Of a stretch of DNA of 64,000 nt, positions 1 through 12,177 are shown piece by piece. Where the stretch lies: positions 46,177-110,176 of the forward strand of contig CAUYLG010026841.1 in assembly GCA_963573385.1 (NCBI GenBank), given 5' to 3'. The notes under the pieces are model-generated. The model was given only the letters and a program-made list of their open reading frames with translations, was not told the DNA's origin and did no database searches. Source of the stretch: Cacajao melanocephalus (lineage: Eukaryota > Chordata > Mammalia > Primates > Pitheciidae). Within the stretch, counting starts at the first letter, position 1. Each line of letters opens with the position of its first letter. A program made the translations under genes and the position numbers.

Positions 1-1257
1 TGAACATAAATTGGGAAACATTTTAAACCACTGCCACACAGATAACTTCCTAGGGATTTCCTTTTGCTGGTGTGCAGTAGTAAGTATGAAGTGTTACAGC
101 ATTTGGGGACTTGCTCATCATAAGGCTTACTGCTAACAGGGCAAGAGTCTTGGTGCTTCTATCGTTTGAAATACAGCTGTTTAAATAGAGTAGGCTTAGA
201 CAAGTGACCTGAAGGAACATTTGCACTTGAGCTTCCTTCCTCAAAGGATAAAATAAAAGCTTTATTTTAACATGGTGGAAAAGGGCACAGGAATGTTTCT
301 TCAACAAAGGGAAATGAGGAGAAAAAGTAATTATATTGAACAGATTTGAGCACAGCCTTCCAAAAGGTAATGCATTTCTTCTCGGCAGTAATCCTCTAAT
401 ATGCCCACCTGATTTCAGCAGGTGCTCTGCTTGCAAAGGTGGAAAACATTTCATCAAGGTACTTTGAAAATAACCTCTTCCTCCCCTAGTACCACTGATT
501 CCCTTAGAATTTTATCTCCAAGGAAAACACTGACACTTTACTCTGTGTCCATGAACTTAGGCGAAATCTGTGCTTTTATACAGGTATTTTGCTTTAACTA
601 AAGAGTTTTTGAGTCAAAATCTTCAGAATGAATAGCCCAACAAATATAGTAAAATGCAAATAGAAGAGACAGCACTGTACTGAGATTTCTACTTTTGTAT
701 TTTTTCATTACCTGTATGTTTGCCAGTGAGCAAGCCAGCTCTCTCTTCTGTGTGTTCACAGATTATAAGATCATGCATAGGTCTTCAAGTTGATTCTTTT
801 CCAGCCTTAGGGACCCAATAAACCCTAGGAACATATCTGAAGCAGGTAAATTTCTGTTGTGCTTCTTGCTATGTTGTACTTAAACCTCTAAGTAATTGCT
901 CGTTGCTAAAGTCTTTAATTAATTCCTTCTGTGTCAGTGTTCATTCCTCTGCCTAGAAATTTTTAAACTTCTCTATGCCAGTACAAACAATGTGGCTGTC
1001 TATGTTGTCTTCTCAGTGTTTAGCTTTGTGTCAGCTGATTTGATAACTCCTCTATTCCGGTATACTAGGGAGTATATTGTCACATGAATGCTGACGTCGC
1101 ATCTCTTCAAATGAAATATTTGTCCTCAGAAGACAGAAGTTTTAGTGTCTCTAATGGTGGGATTTGGACTATCACAGGAGGCTGGCAGTGAAAAAACCTA
1201 GTGAAGGTGCTTGAAATCCCAAAGAAGGTGTTGGAGACATAGTGCAATGGGTCGTCT
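1..1257. other. Unique non-coding DNA
   Basis: No repeat family, RNA gene or credible coding region is recognised. The longest open frame (50-457, reverse strand, 135 codons) has low-complexity, unremarkable residues, no domain I recognise and no supporting promoter or splice structure, so it is treated as chance. Confidence 0.6.
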
Positions 1258-1470
1258 CATGCACTGTTGGTGGGAATGTACATCGGTATGGCTATTCCTA
1301 ATGCAAATAAAACTCAAGATCTCAAAAGGTTCACTAACTTTGGTCTAATTATTCCACTTCCAGAAGCCCGAACTCAGGAAATGATCAAAAGTGCAAAGAA
1401 TTATTTATTTAATAAGGATGAAGAAGAGGAAATGAATGTGTTTAATCATACTAAGAACTCATTTCATTAA
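1258..1470 (+). mobile_element. Old L1 (L1M type) ORF2 3' relic
   Basis: The text around 1265-1280 (cactgttggtgggaatgta) and 1345-1420 (attccacttccagaa, then caaaagtgcaaagaatta) follows the end of L1 ORF2 in the sense direction. Divergence is high and neither a 3' tail nor a target-site duplication is visible. A 67-codon frame across it is only a remnant of ORF2. The L1 assignment is good; the subfamily is not known. Confidence 0.6.
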
Positions 1471-2176
1471 GTACCTACTATAAACTGCGAAAGGCACCCG
1501 GCATGCCTTGTCTCATTTAGTCTTCCCAGCAAGCCTCTGAACTAAGTGAAATAAACACAGCTGGGAATGAAGAAGCTAGGTCATCTGACTCAGTTCTGAA
1601 GCCCTTGTGCAGTGCACAAAATACAAAATTGCACACGGAAGCCCTAGTTTGACTCTAGGGGTCACAATCTTATCCTTCACCTCCTCTTACCAAACTGTCT
1701 TTTCAAGAATGTTCATCCCACATTTATTAAAGACTCCTCTAAATTGCCCTGGTTCGATACTACTTTAGATGCTGTAAAAATAATTGACAGAAGATTCTGA
1801 AAAGAACAGAGAACTGGGAAATAGAATTCCAGTGTGCTATTCTCTTGGGCACCTGGTAGAATTTTATTTCCTGGTCACATTGTGGTTGGTAGAGCTCCAT
1901 GTCTATCTAGTCCCGCGTAATGAATTGGGAGTGGACAGGATGTATTTCTTCTCTGGGCTACAGCATCTAATTTCCATGGGAAGTTCCTCAAAGGTCTCTT
2001 TCTTGCAACAGCAACCTGCAATTTTCTAGGTTGTGGCTGCTCTGTTAGTCTTGGTGCCAATGTGAAGATGACAATGATGTTGGACAGAGCCCCAGTCAAT
2101 CCACACAAAGAAGAAAGAAACTTTGTTCATTCAAACCACTGGGATTTGGAATTGTTTTTCTCACAGCATTGCCTAG
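1471..2176. other. Mostly unique DNA, perhaps a worn MIR at 1471-1600
   Basis: The first 130 bases loosely resemble MIR order (a 'tactata...ggcac' block, then 'tctcatttagtcttccc'), but too weakly to call. The rest shows nothing recognisable. Short overlapping frames on both strands around 1780-2110 are not gene-like. Confidence 0.4.
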
Positions 2177-2532
2177 TGGGTTTGGCCATTCTTGTGTTGC
2201 TATACGGAAATACTTGAGACTGGGTAATTTATAAAGAGGTTTAATTGGCTCACAGTTCTGCAGGCTGTGCAAGTATGGCGCTGACATTTGCTTGTCTTCT
2301 GGGGATACCTCAGAGTTTTTGCTCATGACGGAGTGGACACAGGCACATCACAGAACCAGGGAAGGAGCAAGAGAGGTGAGTTTGGGGATAACTCACTCAC
2401 TATTGTGAGGACAGCACCAAGCCATGAGGGACCCAACCCCTGAACCAAACACCTCCCACCAGGTCCCACCTTCAACTTTGAGGATTACATTTCAGCATGA
2501 GATTGAGGGGAACAAATATCTAAACTATATCA
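2177..2532 (-). mobile_element. ERVL-MaLR solo LTR (MST/MLT1 type)
   Basis: Read on the reverse strand this starts with the MaLR LTR opening (tgatatagttt...) and ends through the diagnostic stretch complementary to gactgggtaatttataaag at 2218-2236. Internal MaLR landmarks (ctcactcactattgtgagga; cacctcccaccaggtccca) are in the expected order. Flanking bases cctag and tctag fit a 5-bp target-site duplication with one change. No internal retroviral sequence adjoins, so it is a solo LTR, about 356 bp. MST against MLT1 cannot be settled by eye. Confidence 0.8.
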
Positions 2533-2599
2533 TCTAGCTTATTCCAGTGGAAGAAATCAACATTCGATTTCGCTCTCCACTACTAATATTCTGATCAAA

Positions 2600-2720
2600 C
2601 ATTTATGAGCCTGTGATTTTTTTGTCTATGCAATGAGGCCATTAATACCTTCTCATAGGATAGTTGTTGAGATCAAATGAGATGAATTGGTACACCGATA
2701 GAAAATATTACTCTGAGATG
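2600..2720 (-). mobile_element. MIR fragment
   Basis: The stretch around 2640-2695 (cttctcataggatagttgttgagatc, then aaatgag) matches the 'cctcatagggttgttgtgaggatt' block of the MIR complement. Only part of the element is visible and the edges are estimates. Confidence 0.5.
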
Positions 2721-3324
2721 CTTTGTTACTTTGTAGTTTCTGGAATTGTATCCTAAGGTAATAATGAAAGTTAGAGATAACTCAGGGAAGTTTTGCAGTT
2801 ATTAAGTTTAAAGCCTACCTTGAACATAATTTTGTAACTTTGAATACAATGTCATGCAACTTTCTTTTTATAAAATGATACTTGCTTGAGCTGTGGTAAA
2901 TAGAAAGGTGAGATCTAGTATCTAGATAAGAATCTCAAAAAGTGGGGAGCTATCGTAAACCATGAATGGCTTCATGAACATTTGACAAATATCTGAAATA
3001 ACAGCTTAATATCAATAAAATTATAGTTAAAATTACTATACTTTGAAGACAACACATATACATTTTAAAAAGATAAACTTTTTTTTTACAATTTTATTGA
3101 GAAAGTTAATCAGTTATCTGAGGGTCGTTTTGTATCTTCACCCCATTAATGGTTACATCAAGAAGTTATCCTTTTTAGAACTAAAAAACAATTGAGCCTT
3201 TCTTTGAAGAATTCTGTCTAAGATGATTTTTCTATTCTATGGTACTGTGGATGACTAGGAAATTAAAAGTTGCTTTTAAATAAAAATATAGTTAAATTTA
3301 ATGCAACAAATGTCTTTTAAAAGC

Positions 3325-3425
3325 CTAGTATGGACCACCTCATTTGCTAGGTACCAGGGATTCTACAGTAGAACAAAATAGACAAAATCTCTGCCTTCAG
3401 GAAGATTACCTGAAGTTTATGTATA
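3325..3425 (-). mobile_element. L2 3'-end fragment
   Basis: Bases 3330-3420 follow the complement of the L2 3' end: a 'gctaggtaccagggatt' block, then 'gaacaaaatagacaaaatc', then 'tctgccttcaggaag'. Highly diverged and short. Confidence 0.5.
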
Positions 3426-5641
3426 CTTATTTATGTAGTAATTGAGACATATATATTTAGACTGTATGTTACAAAACACTGTGGCATCAGAAATTATATC
3501 TATTATGGATAATCTTAGGGTTATTCTACTTACTTAGTCTTGTAAATATCCTAATTATATCCATGAATAAAATTAAATCAATAGAAAATCCCACACAGGG
3601 ATGATGTGAGTGATGCCCCTGATTCTCTTGTTTGTGCTTCAGTATAATAGCCTTGGCCATTATCAACAACTGATCTTAGAGACAATTGAATGAGACTGGC
3701 TTTTGCATTTCCTATGAAACTAGCATTAGTGACAAACCTATGTTGTTAATGATGCCTTCTGTTTATAATTCTATATAATGAAATTCTTTCCAAAAATTTT
3801 GTTTTTTGAAATACACGGTGTGTATTCCTGGAAATTTGTAGGCAGTAGTTGGTGGGTTATTTAAATGCATATTTTGAATATACACTAATTTGTGTGCGCA
3901 TTGGAATTACATGCCTTTGATTGATCCCCTGTTTTAGAATATGACAGTCTGAAACATTTCTGTTAAACAAATGCTGTATTAATTTTTATAAGGTAAAAAT
4001 TAGTATAATTTTTTTGTTCTCCAGCTGCCAGGAAGCTGAAATTCAAAAGTCAGGTGGTTTATAATATTATTTCCTTTATGGCCAAAATATTTACATTATT
4101 CTTTAATTTATGAATTTAATTTCCTGTTCTTATTCTAATGAGACTTGTCTTCTTGAATACACCTTTTATTGCATATCATCTCTAAACTATTTTGTAGTGA
4201 GAAGAGTTATAAGGAAATAAAGGAAATAAAGATAAAATAACCCAAATATATATTGTTTTGCCATTCAGTGGTTTTATGTTGGTTGCTAACATCTGAAAGA
4301 GCTTTTGAAATATTTTAACTCACCATGTAATTTAACATCCCTGTACCTCAAGGCATCTTAACATCCAGTAAACTTTTTAATACTCAGACACTCTGTGAAA
4401 TAAATAAGGGAAGTCACAGCCAATCAGCTTAGACAAAGGTAAGCCAGAAACAAAAAATAATTTCTACAATACCACCTTCTCTTTCAATGAGAGAAAAAAA
4501 TGCCCCACAGATTTATTAGTAATTGATTTAAAATGACCTGGGGTCGGTTCTGTTGAAGAGGTATGTTTCACAAGCAGAAAAGATGAAAGAAAACCTTTCA
4601 GCTTTGGATTTATAGCTCTTCTCTTGTAACTCAAAGAAAAAGCATCACCAAGTCGCCAGCTGTTTTGTGTCTCATGTGGCAATCAATAATTCAGGTAAAC
4701 ATTAACTTGGAGTGTATCTGGTGTCTTGGTACCTTCACTTCTGCAGGTCTGAAGAGGCCAATCTTTTCCTAAGAAAGACATACCCGCTCTATCAGAGCTC
4801 TTTATAGAGCCAAAGCAGTCATCTGAAGAGCCTTGCACACTTCTACTGCAAGGTCACCTGTGTCCCCTCCCTTCTTGAGCAGAACCTGGATTTACTCTGC
4901 CCCCTCTCCAAGACCCACAGACAGTCCAGATCAACTTTCAACTCTTTGGAAACACAACTTACAAACCCTGCAGAATGTCAAGTAGCGTATTTCTGAATTA
5001 GCTGGCACTAGTAAGGCAACTTACAGGGAGTTACATGGGTTGACATTTTATTTTTTAAATAAAATAAAGCCTTAAAAAGGAGAGTAAAAACCTGAGCAAA
5101 ATTATTGGTTCATCCAAATAAATCATAAATCTCTGTCTTTTCATAATTCCAAAACCAAAATGACATCTGTCAAAGATTTCTGTAGTTACTGCCCGAGCAG
5201 AGTCGGATACACTGCTGTTATTATCTCAATTCAGCTCTCATAATTTCTGCCAGTGCTTCCGTTCATGTGAATAGGCAGCCACCCACCCTGCTAAGCCCAA
5301 GTTTCAGGAGAGCGAATTCATCGTCTTTTGAACATATCCAGAATTTGCCAAAACGCAAATTGAAATGCCAAATACAAAGGGAATTGGCTGAAGTATTTCT
5401 CTGCTATTGGTGTTTGAAGTGAAACTTTTAGCACAGTTGAAATCAGAAGCTTATTATTGCTCTGATTAGTCATTGGTTAAGTGACATAACTTATATTTCC
5501 TCCTCCTCATCTATTTCTTTCTCTTTTTCCTTCATAATGTGTATATTATCACCATCTGGCTTAAAGTAAATTCTGCCATTCAAAAAGTAAAGGTTTTGCT
5601 AAAATCAACTTTGAATGAAACTCAAAGTAGATTACATAAGA
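3426..5641. other. Unique non-coding DNA
   Basis: AT-rich sequence with no repeat I can name and no gene. The stretch 5,160-5,330 is slightly richer in GC and free of repeats, but nothing specific marks it as regulatory. Confidence 0.55.
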
Positions 5642-5869
5642 CCCCACGCAACCTCTGCCTTCTGGGTTTAAGTGATTCTCCTGGCTCAGCCTCCTGAGTA
5701 GCTTGGATTACAGGCATGTACCACCGGGCCCAGCTAATTTTTGTATTTTTGGTAAAAATGGGATTTCACCATGTTGGCCAGGCTGGTCTCAATCTCTTGA
5801 CCTCATGATCTACCCGCCTCAGCCTCCCAAAGTGTTGAAATTACAGGCATGAGCCACTGTGCCCCACCA
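5642..5869 (-). mobile_element. Alu, 3' part missing
   Basis: Clear reverse-strand Alu from the 5' end (about 5869) through both A boxes into the right monomer. It stops abruptly at 'acctctgcct', so the last roughly 70-80 bp and the A-tail are absent. Loss of the 3' end is not a normal retrotransposition product and implies a later deletion or rearrangement at about 5,642. Confidence 0.9.
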
Positions 5870-6099
5870 GCACTGCCTGGCTTAAGCCTTAGAAGTTTCG
5901 TAGCCAAGGAATGGTGTTATTATTTCTAAAGTAAATAATTGAGCTATCCAAAAAATAAAACGAAAGAAAAAAACCTAAAACCCCAGAGAGAAATTGAACA
6001 ATGTTGTGCTTGCTTCCCACTCTATTTCCATAGCTGCTGTTTATAGTTCTATGCCTCCTAAAGGATATAATGAGAACATTGTAAAACAATCATTATCTT

Positions 6100-6275
6100 T
6101 TTTAAAACATTTTATCGAAGTGTAGTTTACATATCATACAATTCACAGATTGTAAGTGCACAATTGAATAATTTTTAGTGAATTTATAGAGTGTGCAACC
6201 ATTGTCACCAAGCCAGCTTTAGAATGTTTCCATGACCCTCCAAAATTCAATCAAGCTCATTTGTAATCAACTCCC
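6100..6275 (+). mobile_element. Old L1M-type 3' UTR relic
   Basis: The order 'attttatcgaagtgtagttt', 'acatatcatacaattcac', 'gtgcaaccattgtcacc', 'gaatgtttccatgaccc' matches a common ancient mammalian L1 3' UTR block. No tail or TSD. Family assignment is from memory of the consensus. Confidence 0.5.
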
Positions 6276-6494
6276 TTGGTCAGCGCAAGGCTGAGACAAA
6301 AAGAAGTTGTTCCTGGGTAGTAGGTCGGTGGCATTTTGGGGAGTGTCTGATGACCAGAATGGATGCTTGGACAGTAAACTTACAATAAACTTGCAGCAAT
6401 TGAAGATATCGAGATAAAGAATTACTTCTAGTGCACAGTAAGTGACCATTCAAGGGAAGATGGGAGGGGCTGAAACTTCATGGGACACACTGAT

Positions 6495-7140
6495 GATAGT
6501 AATGTAAGCAAATATTTACCTAGTGCAAATGCCCTAACATGTCCTATTCTAAGACTTTAATATACGCTCCCAAATGCCCATCAATGATAGGCTGGATAAA
6601 CAAAATATGGCAATATATATATAATGGAATATGATGCAGTCATAAAGAAGGATGAGTTCATGTCCTTTGCAGGGACGTGGATAAAGCTGGAAGCCATCAT
6701 TCTTAGCAAACTGACATAAGAACAGAAAGCCAAACGCCACATGTTCTCACTCATAAGTGGGAGTTGAACAATGAGAACACGTGGACACAGGGAGGGGAAC
6801 ATCACACACCAGGGTCTCTGGGGGGGTGGGGGATTGGAGAGGGATAGCATTAGGAGAAATACCTGATGTAGATGACAGAGTGATAGATGCAGCAAACCAC
6901 CATGGCACGTGTATACCTATGTAACAAACCTGCATGCTCTGCACGTGTACCCCAGAACTTAAAGTAAAAAAAAAATATGTTCACTTATTTAATGTAGATA
7001 ATAACCCTGTGAGGTAGTACCACTGCCATTCCCATTCTGCAGATAAGGGAACTGAGGCCCAGACAGGTATAGTAAATAAGCAGATAAGGGATGGAACATA
7101 GAGTCAAATCCAGGAAATCTGACTCTAAAATCCACAGTTT
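6495..7140 (+). mobile_element. MIR split by an L1 insertion
   Basis: The left half (about 6495-6562, 'gcaaatatttacctagtgcaaatg...ctattctaagacttta') and the right half (about 6977-7140, with 'cattctgcagataaggg' and 'aactgaggcccagac') are consecutive parts of one forward MIR. The L1 at 6563-6976 lies between them. The order of events is therefore MIR first, primate L1 later. Confidence 0.75.
6563..6976 (+). mobile_element. L1 (L1PA/L1PB type), 5'-truncated 3' end
   Basis: Forward L1 3' end of about 410 bp: end of ORF2 ('aaatgcccatcaatgatagg' onward), the 'cacatgttctcactcataag' block, the G-rich 3' UTR tract at about 6820-6832, and 'gtaccccagaacttaaagt' with an A-tail to 6976. It lands inside a MIR. 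Frames on either strand here are L1-derived. Confidence 0.9.
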
Positions 7141-7358
7141 CACTGACTACCTTCTGTTTCTTCCCCTCAGTGTTGCTTGGGTGACAAAACCCCAGTAAAT
7201 CAATGGCTGACGCTGTCTGAGTTGGAGCCAATTGACCAGCAACAGTCAGTTTTGGGGACCCAGAACACACAGACCAGGAAAGAGGAATCCTTGTGCTGTG
7301 GTAACGCTATTTCAGCTTGGCTGTTATACTGGAACACAAGCAGAGATGTTGGTATAAA
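7141..7358. other. Unique spacer between two L1 3' ends
   Basis: About 220 bp between a forward L1/MIR block and a reverse L1. The first bases may be the worn MIR end. No coding signal of its own; frames that cross it continue into the neighbouring L1 sequence. Confidence 0.5.
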
Positions 7359-7680
7359 GGAAAAGTTTTTTTTTAAATTGCATTTTAGGTTTTGGGGTAC
7401 ATGTGAAAAACATGCAAGATTGTTGCATAGGTACACACGTGGCAGTGTGAGTTGCTGCCTTCCTCCCCATCACCTATATCTGGCATTTCTCTCCATGCTC
7501 TCTCTCCCCAACTCCCCACCGCCCGCTGGCCCTCCCCTATTTCCCCATGACAGACCCCAGCATGTGATGCTCCCCTCCCTGTGTCCAAGTGTTCTCATTG
7601 TTCAACACCCACCTATGAGTGAGAACATGCAGTATTTGATTTTCTGTTCTTGTGTCAGTTTGCTGAGGAAAAGTTTTTTT
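7359..7680 (-). mobile_element. L1 3' end, 5'-truncated, with 14-bp TSD
   Basis: Reverse L1 3' UTR: poly-T, then 'ttttggggtacatgtg', 'cctccctgtgtccaagtg' and 'gagtgagaacatgcag', ending at 'gtcagtttgctga'. The target-site duplication ggaaaagttttttt is exact at 7359-7372 and 7667-7680, marking a clean target-primed insertion of about 295 bp. The 178-codon forward frame that crosses it is antisense L1, not a gene. Confidence 0.9.
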
Positions 7681-8897
7681 GTGAAGGTGGGAGGGAACTG
7701 GCTGAATGGGTAGCAACCAGGCAAATACACTTGCAGCAGTTTTGTGTCTTGGAATCCATCTTCTCTGGCCAAGGATCATGTTCTCCATTTTTGTGAACAA
7801 AGCAATATCCACTAATGACTTTGCATCCATGTTAGCTTGATATGTTTTCTATTGCTCCCTTTTTATGATCCACTCCGTTAATATTTCTCTTTTCCTAGAC
7901 TCCCCCCCCCTTCCTACCTGGCCCTCACTAGACTCTTTTTCCAGATGTGGGACAATCACTTCGTAGTCTCTAAACATAGTTTAGGCTAATTTGTTTAATA
8001 GTTATGTGTTCTTTTTGCTGATACTGGAGGATTTCAAAAGTCTAAGGAGACTTCCAAGGATGCTTTTCCATGGTAACTTGAGTCCCAAGTTTGTGAATAT
8101 ATATCTTGGCAGCTTTGTGAATTCAAGTACTTCCTGAAGTCCAGGGCTAAAATGGAAAATACAGCTGGGGCAGATGTTCTGGGATTAAAGTTGCTTTCTT
8201 GGTTTTAAAAGTTGAGAAATTCAGGTATTTTGAGGGGACTCTGCAAAGCTAAGCCAGGTGAAACAATGAGGGCAGCACCGATGCATACGTTTCCGTGTAC
8301 TCACTGCCGAATTATTTTGGCAATACTTTGTGAAGTAGCTAGCATATCTGATGCCTAATAAGTAAAAGAAGGAGAGGAAATGAAGATGCAGTATTGTACA
8401 CAATAATAAAGGGTACATAAACGCTATCCCTCTGGAATAATAAGCAGTCCTAGAAGACCTAGTTACTGAAAATTGATTCACCCATAAGAATTATCTAAAA
8501 ACATCATAACAGTGGTGGGTGTTTTAGGAATACATGGAATAGAACATTCATTTTAATGGTGTTTCTTTTTAAAGATATAAGTTTCAAGTTCTTGTTAACT
8601 TTTATCAATCAAACCACATTACCGTTAAATGTGTTTCTGAGATCACTAAATTCCTCCACAGAAAATATACTCCTACTCATTGAACATCTATACAATTATC
8701 TATTCAGCACAGTGCTTAATTTTTATCTGTTATTTTCTAAGACAAATATATCTTTTCTGAAAGACAAAGACAGTGAAAACAGTTTCTCAGGTTTTCGTTT
8801 ATTCTTAGCTTTTAAACATTTTTCTAATTGAATGATTACACTATATCATGTAAAAACACTTTCATCAATCATCAGTTTAAAATTGTGGCTCTGTAGA
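7681..8897. other. Unique non-coding DNA with a short C-run
   Basis: No repeat or gene recognised. A run of about nine C at 7902-7910 is the only simple tract. Confidence 0.55.
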
Positions 8898-9960
8898 AAG
8901 CATGCTTTTTGTTTTACTTTTTTAAAATGATACTTTAAGTTCTGGGATACATGTGCAGAACGTGCAGGATTGTTACATAGGTATACATGTGCCATGGTGG
9001 TTTGCTATGCCCATCAACCTGTCATCTATATTAGATATTTCTCCTAATGCTATCCCTCTCCTAATCCCCACCCACAAAGGTCTGCAGTGTGTGATGTTCC
9101 CTCCCTGTGTCCATGTGTTCTCATTGTTCAACTCCCACTTATGAGTAAGAACGTGCAGTGTTTGGTTTTCTGTTCTAGTGTCAGTTTGCTGAGAATGGTT
9201 TCCAGCTTCATGCATGTCCCTGCAAAGGACATGAACTCACCAATTTTTACGGCTGCACAGTATTCCATGGTGAATATGTGCCACGTTTTCTTTATCCAGT
9301 CTATCATTGATGGGCATTTGGATTGGTTCTGCGTCTTTGCTATTGTGAACAGTGCTGCAATAAACACACATGTGCATGTGTCTTTATAATAGAATGTTTT
9401 ATAATACTTTGGGTATATACCCAGTAACGAGATTGCCAGGTCAAATGGTATTTCTATTTCTAGATCCTTGAGGAATCACCACACTGTCTTCCACAATGGT
9501 TGAACTAATTTACACTCCCACCAACAGTGTTAAAGTGTTCCTATTTCTCCACATCCTCTCCAGCATCTGTTGTTTTCTAACATTTTAATGATCACCGTTC
9601 CAACTGACATGAGATGGTATGACACTGTAGTTTTGATTTGCATTTTTCTAATGACCAGTGATGATGAGCTTTTTTTCATATGTTTGTTGGACATATAAAT
9701 GTCTTCTTTTGAGATGTGTCTGTTCGTATCCTTTGCCCACTTTTTGATGGGGTTGTTTCTTTCTTTTTCTTGTAAATTTAAGTTCCTTGTAGATTCTGGA
9801 TATTAGCCCTTTGTCAAATGGATAGATTGCGAAAATTTTCTCCTATTCTGTAGTTTACCTATTCACTCTGATGATAGTTTCTTTTGCTGTGCAGAAGCTC
9901 TTTAGTTTAATTAGATCCTGTTTGTCAATTTTGGCTTTTGTTGCCATAAGCATGCTTTTT
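8898..9960 (-). mobile_element. L1 (L1PA/L1PB type), ~1.04 kb, with 13-bp TSD
   Basis: Reverse L1 covering the whole 3' UTR and the last several hundred bases of ORF2 ('tatacccagtaacgagattg', 'tttacactcccaccaacag', 'tccttgtagattctggat' are all recognisable). The target-site duplication aagcatgcttttt is exact at 8898-8910 and 9948-9960. The 5' end is truncated, so it cannot encode a working protein. The short frames inside it are fragments. Confidence 0.93.
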
Positions 9961-10084
9961 CTTATATAAAAAAAGCCATCACACCCAAAATAGTAAATTA
10001 AATGAATACTTTTTGGGTATTTTCAGTGTACTGAGTAGAGTGTCAAGTATGAAACTCTCTATACAAGGAACGGTGGATCTCATC

Positions 10085-10170
10085 CCTAGTCTTGAATTTC
10101 TAGCTGTGTTACTGTAAGCAAGTTACATAAGTTTTAGTTTCTTGGTCGCTTTATCTGTTAAATTACTTTT
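10085..10170 (-). mobile_element. MIR fragment
   Basis: 'ctagctgtgttactgtaagc', 'aagttacataagttttagtt' and 'tttatctgttaaat' follow the MIR complement (tgtgaccttgggcaagttacttaac...). Short and diverged. Confidence 0.5.
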
Positions 10171-11034
10171 GTGTTATTAGGATGCTTGTAGGTCAGAGTC
10201 GTATGCATCAGAAACCAACTCTGGCTAATTTAAGCAGGAAATAAATTCATTAATGGTTATTACAGCGTAGTTCACAGATCCTTGGGGACAGCCAGAGACC
10301 CATTCTTGGAAGTCAAGGGAGGATACGTGACATGATAATGAAGGTATGAGTTGGCTCCTGGAGGACAGTGTTTTTTCATCTTTGTGCATGGACTTTCCCA
10401 CTTTGAACCATTGGACCAATCAGAGGTTATTACTAAAGCCACCATCATTTCTGCCTCTGGAAACTGAGTGTAGTTACCGTAGTTACCACCACAGTTGTGT
10501 GTAAGGATATGGAGCATCTTCTCTGCTCTGTTTCTGTGTGTCCCTAGTTTGGCCCAAGAATGTCTGATTGGAATGGTCAATGACCTTTGCCTATGGCTCA
10601 GATGCAGAGGGGCAGCACAACACAAAGATCTTGCATTGCTTCCTCTGAAAGGTGGGAAATGCTCTAAATATAAAAAGAGAGTTCCTATGTTGCATAATCC
10701 AAAATATTTGATGCCATTAAAAGAAACATTTCAAATTCTGACATCTTCTACAATACTTATTATAATCTGGGCAATGATTTGCCTGAAAAATCTTGACAAT
10801 TGCCTGTTGTATTTCTAAATAGTACCTTGTTTCTCTCTCATTTACAGCCCTGGTTTAAAAGATAAATTATAAAGTCAACCTATTTACAATGAATACCATT
10901 ATGTCACAGACTATGAGTATATGTTTGCAATTCATTACAGTATTTATATGGATCTCAACATCTATATAAATATTTGAGATAAAACCTTTATCTTGAATTG
11001 TGTTTACCTGTAGCATATGTTGTTACCTTGACAG
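10171..11034. other. No recognised feature
   Basis: Somewhat GC-richer to about 10,680, then AT-rich. The first part has the look of an old DNA-transposon or LTR relic, but I could not match it to a family. Frames of 64-117 codons on both strands are not convincing. Confidence 0.4.
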
Positions 11035-11190
11035 TGGTTCCATGGGGTAGCCAGGGCAAGCATTATCCATCCCTTTTGTAAGTAAGAAACCTGTTACTTG
11101 GCAAGGGTATGCCAATGATATTTTGTGAGTGGCAGAGAAGATATTAGACCCCGTGTCTTCCGATTGCTTTAACCTTTGGATCAAGCACAC
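11035..11190 (+). mobile_element. MIR fragment
   Basis: Forward MIR order: 'ggggtagccagggcaagcat', 'taagtaagaaacctg', 'tgagtggcagagaag', then 'ccgtgtcttccgattgcttt'. Diverged, edges approximate. Confidence 0.5.
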
Positions 11191-11539
11191 CAGCTTCACA
11201 GTTATTAAAGGGTAATCTCACCTATAATTCATTAGATTGCCCCAGAGAAACAATAAAGATGGCTGAGCAAGTAAAAGGTTGAGATTTCAACTGTCATATT
11301 CTGTGCTGTAAACTAGAGCTTAGCTCAGGAGGATGCTCCTCCATGCATGCATGTGCTGAGTGGGTGCTCCTCCAGTCCTCCAGGCTATCAGGGCCTGTGA
11401 CATTAGCCTCAGGTAGACAAGCTCCCTCCCACTCCTTTTCCCTATTGGACTCTTATTTGCCCTGGTTGGAAAATGCTTGGGAAGAATGGCTCTAAGCAAT
11501 CTAGTACAGATGTTCCAATCCACTTCAAAGATATTTCTC

Positions 11540-12060
11540 ATCTGTTTATTCATTCAACACTGATTTATCAAAGGCCTTGATGTTCCAGATAAGGGGCCAG
11601 ATGTGACAAATAAAAAAGGTAAAAGACTCAGCTCCTGCCCATGGGTAGCTTGTTGTCCAGCAGGGGAGGCAAGCAGACACAGGGGCAAACTCAGAGAAGG
11701 TAATAAAGGTGATCATTGGAGTAGGTACGAAGGCTATAAGAATACTTAGATGAGATTCTTAGAAGGGTTTGGTTGCAAGGGAGTGCATGGGAATCTTCTC
11801 AGAGTGGATGATCTTTTCCTTGAAGCCTAAAGTAGTGGGAAGAATTTTCCAAGTGAAAGAAAAGTGACGAGAGACTGTGTCCTATGCAGAATGAGCCACT
11901 GTACAAAGGGTGAAGACCCTAGAAATCGTCCTTCCTTTTAGGGTATGTGCACATTTCAATGCAGCTGAAGAGCAGGTGCAAGGTGGATAGGGCTCAGAGA
12001 CCAGGTAAAGAAGTGCCAGTTCTTGCAGGGCCTTCTAGGTCACAAAAGGTCCTCTATGCT
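11540..12060 (-). mobile_element. L2 3' relic
   Basis: Reverse L2 starting from its 3' end ('ttattcattcaacactgatt') and running through 'agactcagctcctgccca', a 'caagcagacacaggggcaa' tract, and at about 12,020-12,040 'cagggccttctaggtca', all typical of the L2 complement. Probably several hundred bases with indels. Confidence 0.6.
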
Positions 12061-12177
12061 AAAGTCACAATCTCTGATCTTATAATAATAATAATATGTC
12101 AAAAAAATGAAATGTTTCTTCTCAAAGAGATAATGGCTTAAAAGTCAACTCAAATGTTTTCAATGAAGAATGCAATA

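Noticed and set aside
50..457. 135-codon reverse frame at the window start
   Set aside because: No domain, AT-rich chance composition, no supporting signals.
7177..7713. 178-codon forward frame
   Set aside because: Most of it reads antisense through an L1 3' UTR with a clear TSD at both ends.
10272..10625. 117-codon reverse frame overlapping a 107-codon forward frame
   Set aside because: Frames on opposite strands over the same DNA, neither with a recognisable domain.
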